64,000 bases of DNA from Muriicola marianensis (GTDB lineage Bacteria > Bacteroidota > Bacteroidia > Flavobacteriales > Flavobacteriaceae), in contig NZ_BMFH01000001.1 in assembly GCF_014638095.1 (NCBI RefSeq), positions 2,055,227 through 2,119,226 on the forward strand, given 5' to 3'. This document shows, in pieces, positions 36,253-44,140 of this stretch (the first letter of the stretch is position 1; every line of letters begins with the position of its first letter). The translations under genes and the position numbers were made by a program. Below the pieces are notes generated by a model. The model saw only the letters and a program-made list of their open reading frames with translations. It searched no databases and was not told the DNA's origin.

Positions 36253-36687
36253 CTAGTTGCTGATCGTAATGATATTTCCGCTCTGGACCGCCCTGTACTC
36301 CAGCATGTTGAAATATCGGTTCCCGTCCTGGGGGACGGAAAGTTGCTGTCCTGTAAACAGGCTGTATTCAAATCCTTCACAGGCACATACGGCAGTTTGT
36401 CCCTCCAGCTGAGTGGTGGAACAGGAACTTGGGCTGTGGTTTGGGCAACTGGCCTCGAAAGCCCTGTATGCGAATCCCGTATTCATCACAAAAACACCAC
36501 GGACCCCGACTCCCTGTGCTCCTATGTAGACCGCGTTGCCCGGATTTGTTAGGGGGCTGTAAAGCGGGAGATTCAGGTTCACCTCAAATCGGAAGCCTAT
36601 CTCCTGTAGATAGGGATTGCGTTGCCCCTGGTCATTGCTGCAGGAGAGTAGGAGAATACAAAGGGTAAATAATTTTATTATTCTCAT
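36253..36687 (-). CDS. Lipoprotein with incomplete Rieske-like domain
   Basis: A 144-residue predicted lipoprotein (lipobox ILLLSCSN). The centre (AFEASCPNHSPSSCSTTQLEGQTAVCACEGFEYSLFTGQ) follows the order of a Rieske [2Fe-2S] domain. But the second ligand loop reads CACEGF where a true Rieske has CxxH (for example CPCHGS), so the second histidine is missing. It probably keeps the fold without a normal cluster. Similar short lipoproteins occur in flavobacteria; their function is unknown. It is a single gene convergent with the thiamine receptor and divergent from greA. Confidence 0.7.
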   Translation of the reverse strand: MRIIKLFTLCILLLSCSNDQGQRNPYLQEIGFRFEVNLNLPLYSPLTNPGNAVYIGAQGVGVRGVFVMNTGFAYRAFEASCPNHSPSSCSTTQLEGQTAVCACEGFEYSLFTGQQLSVPQDGNRYFNMLEYRAVQSGNIITISN

Positions 36688-36733
36688 GGGATTACACCTG
36701 TGGGTCTCCCTGCAAAAGTCATCAAAAATTCTG

Positions 36734-36741
36734 TATCTTTG
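36734..36741 (+). promoter_or_regulatory. Candidate -7 box of greA
   Basis: TATCTTTG (TAnnTTTG), 77 bases before the greA ATG. The leader between has no recognised structure. Confidence 0.55.
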
Positions 36742-36818
36742 ACCCTAATCCTCTCGAAAATACGTTCCCGGCGGGAGCAGTAGATGAAGGGGATTTTCTA
36801 TTTATAAAACGAGACGAT

Positions 36819-37295
36819 ATGAGCAATGTATCTTATTATACAGCTGAAGGATTAAGGAAATTAAAGGAAGAGCTCAATCATTTAAGGGACGTTGAGCGCC
36901 CACGTGCCTCTCAGGCGATTGCCGATGCGAGGGACAAGGGCGACCTGTCGGAAAACGCAGAATACGACGCCGCCAAGGAGGCGCAGGGCCACCTGGAACT
37001 CAAGATCGCCAAACTGGAAGAGACCCTGGCGAATGCCAGGCTCATAGATGAATCCCAGTTGGATACCTCCAAGGTACTGGTGCTGTCGACCGTAAAACTT
37101 CAAAACAAACAAAACGGGATGAAGATGACTTATACCCTGGTGGCTGAGAGCGAAGCAGACCTCAAGGCAGGAAAGATCTCTGTGACCTCTCCTATCGGGA
37201 AAGGGCTCCTGGGCAAAAAGGTGGGTGAAACGGCAGAGATCAAGGTCCCGAACGGAACCCTTAAACTGGAAATACTCGAGATCAGCAGGAGCTGA
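36819..37295 (+). CDS. greA: Transcription elongation factor GreA
   Basis: Rescues backtracked RNA polymerase by stimulating transcript cleavage, 158 residues. The N-terminal coiled coil is YTAEGLRKLKEELNHLRDVERPRASQAIADARDKGDLSENAEYDAAKEAQ, with the acidic tip DLSENAEYD. The C-terminal FKBP-like domain runs from about 80 to 158 and includes SPIGKGLLGKKVGETAEIKVPNG. It is followed by a terminator and then the HIT gene. The start ATG is clear and the length is standard. Confidence 0.98.
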   Translation: MSNVSYYTAEGLRKLKEELNHLRDVERPRASQAIADARDKGDLSENAEYDAAKEAQGHLELKIAKLEETLANARLIDESQLDTSKVLVLSTVKLQNKQNGMKMTYTLVAESEADLKAGKISVTSPIGKGLLGKKVGETAEIKVPNGTLKLEILEISRS

Positions 37296-37316
37296 GGAAG
37301 AATATTCACTATCTTT

Positions 37317-37346
37317 AATCCTGTCATTCTTATGACAGGATTTTTT
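37317..37346 (+). terminator. Terminator of greA
   Basis: AATCCTGTCAT / ATGACAGGATT stem with a TCTT loop and a T run, ending about 10 bases before the HIT start codon. The HIT gene would then need its own start site or read-through. Confidence 0.8.
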
Positions 37347-37357
37347 ATTGCTGTACT

Positions 37358-37747
37358 ATGCCCACACTATTCACCAGGATCATCAAAGGAGAGATCCCCT
37401 GTTACAAGATCGCGGAAGACGAAAACTTTTTTGCCTTCCTGGATATCAACCCGAACGCTGTCGGACATACCCTGTGTATTCCAAAAAAGGAGGTTGATAA
37501 GCTCCTCGACCTGGATGAGCAGACCTATACGGGCCTGATGAAGTTCGCCCGGAAAGTCGGACTGGCCATTGAGGCGGCCGTCCCGTGTAAACGGGTGGGA
37601 ATGACGGTCATTGGCCTTGAAGTTCCCCATGTGCACGTGCATTTGATTCCCCTGCACACTATGGCGAACGCAACTTTTCAGCAAAAGGTCTCCCTCTCTC
37701 CTGAGGAGTTCGAAGAAGTAGCTGCCCGAATCAGATCAAATCTTTGA
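37358..37747 (+). CDS. HIT-family nucleotide hydrolase
   Basis: A 129-residue histidine-triad protein of the HINT type, which hydrolyses nucleoside phosphoramidates. It begins TLFTRIIKGEIPCYKIAEDENFFAFLDINPNAVGHTLCIPKKE and carries the catalytic HVHVHLIP motif near residue 93. The start codon lies 11 bases after the greA terminator, an unusually short leader, so low-level read-through from greA may express it. Its end overlaps the converging zinc-ribbon gene by 17 bases. The cellular substrate is unknown. Confidence 0.93.
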   Translation: MPTLFTRIIKGEIPCYKIAEDENFFAFLDINPNAVGHTLCIPKKEVDKLLDLDEQTYTGLMKFARKVGLAIEAAVPCKRVGMTVIGLEVPHVHVHLIPLHTMANATFQQKVSLSPEEFEEVAARIRSNL

Positions 37748-38093
37748 AAAATCCGGCCTGATATAAATAGGCTGATACCCCAAGCAGAACGAGCAATACA
37801 ACAAGAAGCCAGACGGACAACCCTGTAAGCTTTACACTACTGGGTCTGGGAGTGGTCAGTTTTTGAAAATATTCAAAGCTCCTCTCAATATCATCCGTCC
37901 ATGATACCGGATAGATTACTGAGCCACAAGTCAGGCATTTGATCTCATGACTAACCTCGGAGGTGGTCCTGTTGAAGAACCTGCTGATCAGGTGTTTCTG
38001 ATAAAAAGTCAATTTGAGCTCCTGGTTAAAACATTCGGGGCAGTTGTTTGTCAGATCTGCCTCTTTGATCATTTCCAGTTGTTCCTTCGCCAT
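37731..38093 (-). CDS. Zinc-ribbon protein with one C-terminal membrane helix
   Basis: A 120-residue protein. Residues 18-55 hold two cysteine pairs (CPEC and CLTC) that should form one zinc ribbon. Residues about 92-112 (LSVWLLVVLLVLLGVSAYLY) form one membrane helix near the C-terminus, so the ribbon would be cytosolic on a tail anchor. I do not recognise a named family. It starts two bases after the histidine kinase stop on the same strand, so the two are co-transcribed; it might assist or modulate that kinase. It overlaps the HIT gene by 17 bases. Confidence 0.75.
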   Translation of the reverse strand: MAKEQLEMIKEADLTNNCPECFNQELKLTFYQKHLISRFFNRTTSEVSHEIKCLTCGSVIYPVSWTDDIERSFEYFQKLTTPRPSSVKLTGLSVWLLVVLLVLLGVSAYLYQAGFFKDLI

Positions 38094-38095
38094 AG

Positions 38096-39244
38096 TTATG
38101 GGTTTATCAATAAAGAGATTTGCATGATGGTGCCCTGCTTACTGGAGGTCAGGACTTTTATCTTACCCTTGTGATACTCTTCAACGATCCTTTTTACAAG
38201 AGAAAGGCCCAGACCCCATCCCCGTTTCTTTGAGGTGACGCCCGGTTCAAAAATGGTCTGAAAATTACTCTTTGGAATCCCCTGACCTGTATCTGAAACC
38301 AGGATGTTGACGTATTTCCCTTCAGGAATAATCTCGATGGAGATGGAACCTTTCCCCTTCATCGCATCTATTCCGTTTTTAACAAGGTTCTCAATGGTCC
38401 AGTTGTACAAGGCAGCATTCAGCATGATAGGGAGGGATTCCACTTTTGAATGGAAGGTGAACCTGATCAGGCGTGAGCTGCGAAGCTGGAGATATTCGTA
38501 AGCTTTGCGCGTTTCTTCCACGATATCCAGCCTCTCCAGTTTTGGGAGGGATCCTATATTGCTGAATCGTTCGGTAATGGTCTGAAGTCTGTCGATATCT
38601 TTTTCGATCTCCTCTGTAATTGCATTATTGAGATCTTCCTGCTTCAGCAATTCATTCCACCCCAGGAGGGAGGTAAGGGGAGTGCTGATCTGGTGGGCCG
38701 TCTCCTTGGCCATCCCGGCCCAGAGCTTGTTCTGTTCCGAAGCTTTGTTCGTTTTAAAAAAGAAAAAGATGACCGTACCGAAGAGCAGAATGATCAGTAA
38801 TAAGGCGATAGGATAGTATTTTAGTTTATTCAGGACTTCTGAGTTCCCGTAATACAAAGTAGCCAGGGTTTCCCCGTCATAGCTGATCTCTATGGGCGTG
38901 TTCTCATTGCGGAATTTTGTGATCTTTTTCCGGATCTTCAGGGAATCGGCCGCTTCCTCTTCAGGCATGTTATTGGTCTTTATGGATCCATCCCTGTTGA
39001 CCAGGATCATAGGGGTAGAAGTGTTGTTTTGAAAGATCTTGACATGAAGATTACCCAGATCCCTGTCTTCTGAAGACTGAAGGAGTTCTGACTGTGCTGT
39101 TGCCCATATTTCCATCTTGTGCCTTTCCTCTTCCTTGAATTTCCTGAAGAAACTGTTGGTATTCCAAAGGATAAGACTTACGATAACAAAGGATGCTATC
39201 AGCAAGATAAGATTGTTGAATTTGTTTTTTGGATTGATTTTCAT
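38096..39244 (-). CDS. Membrane-bound sensor histidine kinase
   Basis: A 382-residue kinase with two membrane helices (about 11-28 and 142-162) flanking a small periplasmic sensor domain of about 110 residues. The H box is MAKETAHQISTPLTSLLGWNELL (His about 184). The N box is NWTIENLVKNGIDAMKG, and the G boxes are VSDTGQGIPKSNFQTIFEPG and GWGLGLSLVKRIVEEYHKG. There is no HAMP domain between helix two and the H box. No response regulator is next to it, so it is an orphan; its target and signal are unknown. The zinc-ribbon gene follows two bases later. Confidence 0.92.
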   Translation of the reverse strand: MKINPKNKFNNLILLIASFVIVSLILWNTNSFFRKFKEEERHKMEIWATAQSELLQSSEDRDLGNLHVKIFQNNTSTPMILVNRDGSIKTNNMPEEEAADSLKIRKKITKFRNENTPIEISYDGETLATLYYGNSEVLNKLKYYPIALLLIILLFGTVIFFFFKTNKASEQNKLWAGMAKETAHQISTPLTSLLGWNELLKQEDLNNAITEEIEKDIDRLQTITERFSNIGSLPKLERLDIVEETRKAYEYLQLRSSRLIRFTFHSKVESLPIMLNAALYNWTIENLVKNGIDAMKGKGSISIEIIPEGKYVNILVSDTGQGIPKSNFQTIFEPGVTSKKRGWGLGLSLVKRIVEEYHKGKIKVLTSSKQGTIMQISLLINP

Positions 39245-39336
39245 CCTCGCATTGCGTGACTTAAAGATAACTTAATTTGATCTCTTTTGTTGCATTCAAA
39301 GCCTTGGGAAGCTTCCGGGAATGGTCACATTTTGCG

Positions 39337-39344
39337 TACCTTTG
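39337..39344 (+). promoter_or_regulatory. Candidate -7 box of the flavin reductase gene, next to its start
   Basis: TACCTTTG (TAnnTTTG) ends six bases before the ATG at 39351. This argues against an upstream start at 39321 and suggests a nearly leaderless mRNA. Confidence 0.55.
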
Positions 39345-39350
39345 TCTCCT

Positions 39351-40229
39351 ATGAGTGAGACGGTAACCATAGTTCCCGGGGAGGTGCCGGTGGCGCGCCT
39401 ACACGGCTATTTACTGGGGGCGGTGGGCCCAAGACCTATCGCATTTGCCAGTACCATAGACGAAAAAGGAAGACCTAACTTGTCTCCTTTCAGTTTTTTC
39501 AATGTTTTTAGTGCCAATCCTCCGGTACTCATCTTTTCTCCGGCCAGGAGGGTGCGGGATAATACCACCAAACACACCCTGGAGAACGTACTCAGGATCC
39601 CGGAAGTGGTGGTCAATATCGTGGATTATGACATGGTACAGCAAATGTCCCTGGCTAGCACTGAATACGAAGAAGGAGAGAATGAATTCGTGAAGGCCGG
39701 GCTGACCATGGTGCCATCAGAAAGGATCAAACCCTACCGTGTGGGAGAGTCGCCCGTACAATTCGAATGCAAGGTTACCAAGGTAGAACCCCTGGGAAAG
39801 GAAGGAGGTGCCGGGAATCTTATATTTTCCGAAGTCGTGCGCATTCACATCAAGAAATCGATACTGAACGCCGATGGGGGAATAGATCAGCATAAAATTG
39901 ACCAGGTGGCCAGAATGGGCGGAAATTGGTACTCCAGGGCCAGGTCCGGAATGTTTGAAGTGCCCAAGCCCCTGAGCACAAAGGGAATAGGAGTGGACAG
40001 CCTGCCGGAACAGGTGAGGACAAGCACGGTTCTGACGGGCAATGATCTGGGCATGCTCGGGAATGTGGAAAGCCTGCCCGCCCCGGAATCCTTAGAGGCA
40101 TTCATGCAAGAGCATCCCGATCTTAAGGAGATAAGTGGAGATGTACAGAAAGTACATCAAAAAGCAAGAGAATATTTAATGAAGAACGACGTATCTTCCG
40201 CCTGGAAGGTACTCATGTTAAAACAGTGA
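39351..40229 (+). CDS. Flavin reductase-like FMN-binding protein
   Basis: A 292-residue protein with the split-barrel flavin reductase domain in its first half (GYLLGAVGPRPIAFASTIDEKGRPNLSPFSFFNVFSANPPVLIFSP, then LRIPEVVVNIVDYDMVQQMSLAS). It probably binds FMN and reduces it or a linked substrate with NAD(P)H. The C-terminal 80 residues are predicted helical and are not part of the barrel. I start at 39351 because the upstream ATG at 39321 lies before the -7 box. DUF3127 follows directly. The natural electron acceptor is unknown. Confidence 0.87.
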   Translation: MSETVTIVPGEVPVARLHGYLLGAVGPRPIAFASTIDEKGRPNLSPFSFFNVFSANPPVLIFSPARRVRDNTTKHTLENVLRIPEVVVNIVDYDMVQQMSLASTEYEEGENEFVKAGLTMVPSERIKPYRVGESPVQFECKVTKVEPLGKEGGAGNLIFSEVVRIHIKKSILNADGGIDQHKIDQVARMGGNWYSRARSGMFEVPKPLSTKGIGVDSLPEQVRTSTVLTGNDLGMLGNVESLPAPESLEAFMQEHPDLKEISGDVQKVHQKAREYLMKNDVSSAWKVLMLKQ

Positions 40230-40231
40230 TT

Positions 40232-40609
40232 ATGGAAATACAAGGCAAGATCAAAATGATCGACGAGACCAAAACCTACGGATCCAACGGTTTCCGGAAG
40301 AGAGAGTTGGTCGTGACAACAGAAGAACAATACCCCCAGCACCTGATGATCGAATTCGTTCAGGATAAGACCGATCTTCTAAATTCCTACAGGGAGGGAG
40401 ACAGCGTAAAGGTCAGCATCAACCTGAGAGGCAGGGAATGGGTGAACCCTCAGGGGGAAACCAAATACTTCAATTCCATTCAGGGATGGCGTATAGAAAA
40501 ATTACAGGTTGGGGAAGGATCACAGGAGATGCCTCCCGTACCTCCGATGGATGCCTTTGAACCAGCCAATGAGCTGAATGAGGAGGATCACGACGATCTT
40601 CCTTTCTAA
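40232..40609 (+). CDS. DUF3127-family protein
   Basis: A 125-residue protein with an OB-like fold. It starts MEIQGKIKMIDETKTYGSNGFRKRELVVTTEEQYPQHLMIEFVQDKTDLL, then VKVSINLRGREWVNPQGETKYFNSIQGWRIEKL, the DUF3127 pattern. The acidic end EEDHDDLPF closely resembles the SSB tail, as do the fold and length, so a nucleic-acid or SSB-partner role is possible. The ATG at 40232 is two bases after the previous stop; a GTG six bases earlier is a less likely start. It probably shares the flavin reductase transcript. Confidence 0.83.
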   Translation: MEIQGKIKMIDETKTYGSNGFRKRELVVTTEEQYPQHLMIEFVQDKTDLLNSYREGDSVKVSINLRGREWVNPQGETKYFNSIQGWRIEKLQVGEGSQEMPPVPPMDAFEPANELNEEDHDDLPF

Positions 40610-40647
40610 GATCTTTTTACACTCTTCCGGAAGATAACTCTGTTGTC

Positions 40648-41322
40648 GTGAAGAACAAGAACACGCCCATTACCTTCTTGGATGATCGGCTGGTATTTCC
40701 CCCGGTGGAGATGGCCAACCAGGAGGGCTTGCTGGCTGTAGGAGGGGATCTCTCCCCTGAAAGGCTCATTTTGGCTTACCGCAATGGGATCTTTCCCTGG
40801 TTCAGTGAGGATTCCCTTATCCTTTGGTGGAGTCCGGATCCGAGAATGGTCTTGTTTCCTTCCAAGGTAAAGGTGAGCAAGAGTATGCGGAATACTCTGA
40901 ACAGGGGTATTTTTACAGTTACCCGAGACAAGGCCTTCGAGGAGGTCATCGATGCCTGCTCCAAGGCACCCCGTCCCGGGCAGCATGGTACCTGGATCAC
41001 CGAGAAAATGAAAGAGGCTTATATCCAATTGCATCACAAGGGCATTGCCCATTCCTATGATGTCTGGAAGGACAATAAGCTGGTCGGGGGACTGTACGGA
41101 ATAGACCTGGGACATGTATTCTGCGGGGAGAGTATGTTCAGTAAAGCTCGAGACGCCTCCAAATTTGCCCTTATCCATCTGGCCAGGGAGCTGGAGGAGA
41201 AAGAGTATAGCCTGATCGACTGCCAGCTACACACCACCCACCTTGAAAGCCTTGGAGCTGAATTGATCTCAAGGACAAAGTACGTAGCTATTCTAAAGGG
41301 AGAAAACCAAGGAGGAGTTTAA
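40648..41322 (+). CDS. aat: Leucyl/phenylalanyl-tRNA-protein transferase
   Basis: Attaches leucine or phenylalanine to the N-terminus of proteins with arginine or lysine ends, marking them for ClpAP. It is 224 residues, the usual length. Conserved blocks: GLLAVGGDLSPERLILAYRNGIFPWFSEDSLILWWSPDPRMVLFP, SKAPRPGQHGTWITEKMKEAYIQLHHKGIAHS, GGLYGIDLGHVFCGESMFS, and the end HTTHLESLGAELISRTKY. The start is GTG at 40648. Its last 30 bases overlap the converging outer-membrane protein gene. clpA and clpS are not in the window. Confidence 0.95.
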   Translation: MKNKNTPITFLDDRLVFPPVEMANQEGLLAVGGDLSPERLILAYRNGIFPWFSEDSLILWWSPDPRMVLFPSKVKVSKSMRNTLNRGIFTVTRDKAFEEVIDACSKAPRPGQHGTWITEKMKEAYIQLHHKGIAHSYDVWKDNKLVGGLYGIDLGHVFCGESMFSKARDASKFALIHLARELEEKEYSLIDCQLHTTHLESLGAELISRTKYVAILKGENQGGV

Positions 41323-41982
41323 GAAAAGAACCGGCCGCGTACTTGCCGTATAATCTTCCATCCTGTATTCCAATCCCACCTGCCATTGCAGGTCTTCTTC
41401 CAGCAACCAGCCCAGGGTAGCGGTAAAACGCTGGTCGAACTGGGATGACATACCCCTGCCTGCGCTAAGCAAGGCTTCCGCGTTAAGGATCATGTAAGTT
41501 TCTCGCACATCGACTTTTTCTCCCTGGAGGGGGAAATCCAGTGTAAAACGATATCTGAAGCGATGTATAGTCAGGTCAGGGAAAATTCGTTGCTCCGACC
41601 TCAATCGATGTCCGTATCGGGCTATCAACGGACGCGAAGTGATGTTCATTTGTTGAGTGAGGCGAAATTCATTATTCCGTTCCGGTTCAAAAAGCTCCCT
41701 GAATCTGTACATTAGACCCAGCCCCAAACTTGAATTGGCCCCCGATGAGAAAGTGGAAAAATGGGTAATATCCAGGTTTCGGCCTTGAAATTGAGTTTCC
41801 CCGTCTCTATAGATATAATTCCTGTTTCCTATGGTCAGGTTGTGACTATAAAAAGGCAATACCTTATAATTAAAGGCCAGTTGAGGCTGGAAGTAGGTGG
41901 TAAATGAATCCTGCCCCATCAGGCTGTTCATTCCAAGGAAGAACAAGCAAATCAGCAGAAATCTAATACAGTATATGGTCAT
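41293..41982 (-). CDS. DUF2490-family outer-membrane protein
   Basis: A 229-residue exported protein with signal MTIYCIRFLLICLFFLGMNSLMGQ and a long series of alternating beta-strands (FQPQLAFNYKVLPFY, SSLGLGLMYRFRELF, FRYRFTLDFPLQ, WQVGLEYRMED). It ends in a strand typical of outer-membrane barrels. This is the DUF2490 pattern; the function is unknown. It overlaps aat by 30 bases at the 3' end and the preceding hypothetical gene by 20 bases at the 5' end, so it is probably co-translated with the latter. Confidence 0.75.
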   Translation of the reverse strand: MTIYCIRFLLICLFFLGMNSLMGQDSFTTYFQPQLAFNYKVLPFYSHNLTIGNRNYIYRDGETQFQGRNLDITHFSTFSSGANSSLGLGLMYRFRELFEPERNNEFRLTQQMNITSRPLIARYGHRLRSEQRIFPDLTIHRFRYRFTLDFPLQGEKVDVRETYMILNAEALLSAGRGMSSQFDQRFTATLGWLLEEDLQWQVGLEYRMEDYTASTRPVLFLNSSLVFSL

Positions 41983-42547
41983 AATTTGGTGGTAAGGAAA
42001 TCCTGCGGGAGATAAAGGAACCCTCAGCGTTAAAGAGATATTCGTATTCCACCCGACCTGTATCCTTTCTGCAGGAAACGATCAGTTCGTAATTGATATA
42101 GGGGAGGATTAGGTTCTGGAAGGCATCTCTGATCACGGCTTCGGTATTCCTTTCCATTGTCATCGGGTACTGCTGCTGTAGTCTGCGTATTTTAAAACGG
42201 CTGCATTCCCCTGTGATATAATTCTCAATAGCCTGGTATACCTCCCGCGGGATGTCAACCTCCTCGATCAACAATTCGATGTCCTCAAGTTCACCCTGGG
42301 CATTGAATTCAACACTGTAATGAAGTCTGTCCTTTTTGAACTTCGCTTCATAACTGACTCTGGCGCTGTCTATCTCCTTGTAAAACCTAACCCTTCGCGC
42401 ATCTTTTAATTCTTCAGCTATCCACGTAAGGGCCTGCTCAGGAAACTGTGATTTTGTGATCCTGAATTCGCGTTCGTATTTAGCCTGACCGCACAGGTGA
42501 AAGGAGACCAAAAAGCTCGCAATGGTTAAAAAAAAGCTATACTTCAT
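41963..42547 (-). CDS. Exported protein of unknown function (PepSY-like region)
   Basis: A 194-residue protein with signal MKYSFFLTIASFLVSFHLCGQA. The mature part has alternating short strands and helices (VSYEAKFKKDRLHYSVEFNAQGELEDIELLIEEV, and later GRVEYEYLFNAEGSFISRRI). The phrase pattern x-x-Y-E-x-x-F-N-A-x-G recurs twice, resembling the repeats of PepSY-like periplasmic proteins. That assignment is weak. The start is ambiguous between two adjacent ATG codons and a more distant one at 42577. Its first bases overlap the end of tag, and its end overlaps the DUF2490 gene. Confidence 0.65.
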   Translation of the reverse strand: MKYSFFLTIASFLVSFHLCGQAKYEREFRITKSQFPEQALTWIAEELKDARRVRFYKEIDSARVSYEAKFKKDRLHYSVEFNAQGELEDIELLIEEVDIPREVYQAIENYITGECSRFKIRRLQQQYPMTMERNTEAVIRDAFQNLILPYINYELIVSCRKDTGRVEYEYLFNAEGSFISRRISLPPNYDHILY

Positions 42548-43100
42548 CATATCTGAAACACGAGGTGAGGTGATCATTTACCATGCCGGTTGCCTGCATA
42601 TGGGCATAGACTACGGTGCTCCCTACAAACTTGAATCCCCTTTTTTTAAGATCTGCGCTAAGTCGATCAGACAATTCTGTCCTGGCCGGCAATTCAGAGA
42701 GGTCAGTAAAGGAATTTTTTACAGGGGTGTGATCTACGAACCCCCAGATATAGTCACTGAAGGTGCCAAATTCCTCCCGGATCTGTATAAAAGCCTTCGC
42801 ATTGCTTACGGTGGCCTTTACCTTTAATTTATTCCTGATGATCCCCGGATCATTCAGCAGGGAATCTAATTTCTTGTCGTCGTAGTGCACTATTTTCCGA
42901 AAGTCGAAGTTGTCAAAGGCCTGGCGGAAGTTTTCCCTTTTGTTCAGTACGGTAAGCCAGCTCAATCCCGCCTGGAATGTTTCCAGGATGAGAAATTCGA
43001 AGAGTGCATCGTCATCCTTTACGGGGACTCCCCACTCTTCATCGTGATATCGGATATAACGCTCACTGCCTTTACACCACCCGCATCGAATTTTGTCCAT
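42537..43100 (-). CDS. tag: DNA-3-methyladenine glycosylase I
   Basis: Removes 3-methyladenine from alkylated DNA, 187 residues. The zinc-binding N-terminus is RCGWCKGSERYIRYHDEEWGVPVKDD. The core contains FEFLILETFQAGLSWLTVLNKRENFRQAFDNFD and DPGIIRNKLKVKATVSNAKAF. The C-terminal histidine and cysteine ligands are in VYAHMQATGMVNDHLTSCFRYDEV. Its stop lies within the start region of the exported protein gene on the same strand. The bicarbonate transporter gene upstream is 35 bases away. Confidence 0.96.
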   Translation of the reverse strand: MDKIRCGWCKGSERYIRYHDEEWGVPVKDDDALFEFLILETFQAGLSWLTVLNKRENFRQAFDNFDFRKIVHYDDKKLDSLLNDPGIIRNKLKVKATVSNAKAFIQIREEFGTFSDYIWGFVDHTPVKNSFTDLSELPARTELSDRLSADLKKRGFKFVGSTVVYAHMQATGMVNDHLTSCFRYDEV

Positions 43101-43135
43101 CCCGAGAATCCTTTCTCTAAAGATAAGATGAAATT

Positions 43136-44098
43136 CTAGAACGATTGAATAATGTACAGGTAGATGGGCATGCCGATTGTAATGTTAAATGGAAAGGTTA
43201 TAGCCAGAGCCATGGGCACATAAAGACTGGGGTTGGCCTTAGGGGCGGCGAGTCGCATCGCTGCGGGTACCGCGATATAGGAGGCACTTGCGGCAAGGAT
43301 AGCAAACAGGAACCGGTTCCCAATGTTGTCTGTGACAAAAGAGCTGAGCATGGCTACGGCACAACCGTTGAATAGTGGGACGAGAAGGGCAAAGAAAAGG
43401 GCTGTCCAGCCGTTATCGAGAAAAGACGCGAGTTTTTTTCCGCTGGTAATTCCCATGTCCAGGAGAAAAACAGCCAGGAACCCTTTAAAGATATCAGTGG
43501 TAAATGGTGTGATCCCTTCGGCCTGATGTTCATTGGCTAGGAAGCCGATTACAAGGCTTCCGAGGATCAGCAACACACTGCCATTGGTAAGGGAATGGTG
43601 AAGCACGCTTCTGAGACTGACCTCCTTTTGTTTCCCGTTCCTGCAAAGCGACATCAGCAGTACCCCAACGATGATGGAGGGCGCTTCCATCAGGGCCATT
43701 ACGGCCACCATATGTCCGCCAAAAGGGATCTGTTCGATCTCCAGGAAGGACACGGCGGTTACAAAGGTCACAGCGCTTACAGAGCCGTATGCCGCGGCGA
43801 TAGCACCGGCATTATCTACCCCGAATTTCTTCCGCAACAGGGCAAAGGCGTATAAAGGTACTGTGACGGCTAAGAGGACTCCGAACAGGAGGGACCAGAG
43901 GATCTCCATATCGAGTTCACTGTGGGAAAGTTCCAATCCACCCTTGAACCCTATTGAGAACAGGAGGTATAGGGAAATGAATCGGGAGGAACTGGCCGGA
44001 ATCTCCAGATCGCTCTTTAGTTGAACGGCCAGGATCCCAAAAAAGAAGAACAGCAAGGCAGGGTTGGTCAGATTATCGACCAGCAGATGTAGATCCAT
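43136..44098 (-). CDS. SbtA-type sodium-dependent bicarbonate transporter
   Basis: A 320-residue inner-membrane protein with about ten helices in two inverted halves, each with a broken helix: SIGFKGGLELSHSELD in the first and LDMGITSGKKLASFLDNGW in the second. This is the SbtA (PF05982) pattern, first known from cyanobacteria, where it imports bicarbonate with sodium. No SbtB-like PII protein is beside it; the upstream gene is a different small protein. A stable hairpin stands between them. Ion and substrate are inferred from family; other anions are possible. Confidence 0.85.
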   Translation of the reverse strand: MDLHLLVDNLTNPALLFFFFGILAVQLKSDLEIPASSSRFISLYLLFSIGFKGGLELSHSELDMEILWSLLFGVLLAVTVPLYAFALLRKKFGVDNAGAIAAAYGSVSAVTFVTAVSFLEIEQIPFGGHMVAVMALMEAPSIIVGVLLMSLCRNGKQKEVSLRSVLHHSLTNGSVLLILGSLVIGFLANEHQAEGITPFTTDIFKGFLAVFLLDMGITSGKKLASFLDNGWTALFFALLVPLFNGCAVAMLSSFVTDNIGNRFLFAILAASASYIAVPAAMRLAAPKANPSLYVPMALAITFPFNITIGMPIYLYIIQSF

Positions 44099-44112
44099 AT
44101 CTCTCAGAAGGT

Positions 44113-44133
44113 TACCGGGTACCTAACCCGGTA
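44113..44133 (-). other. GC-rich hairpin between the small protein gene and the SbtA gene
   Basis: TACCGGGT / ACCCGGTA, eight perfect pairs around a five-base loop, in the 42-base gap. No T run follows on the minus strand, so it is unlikely to terminate; it may set mRNA stability or relative expression. Confidence 0.5.
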
Positions 44134-44140
44134 CCGGCTT

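Noticed and set aside
44113-44133. Hairpin between the 102-residue gene and the SbtA gene as a terminator
   Set aside because: No T run follows on the transcribed strand, so it is listed only as a hairpin of unknown use.
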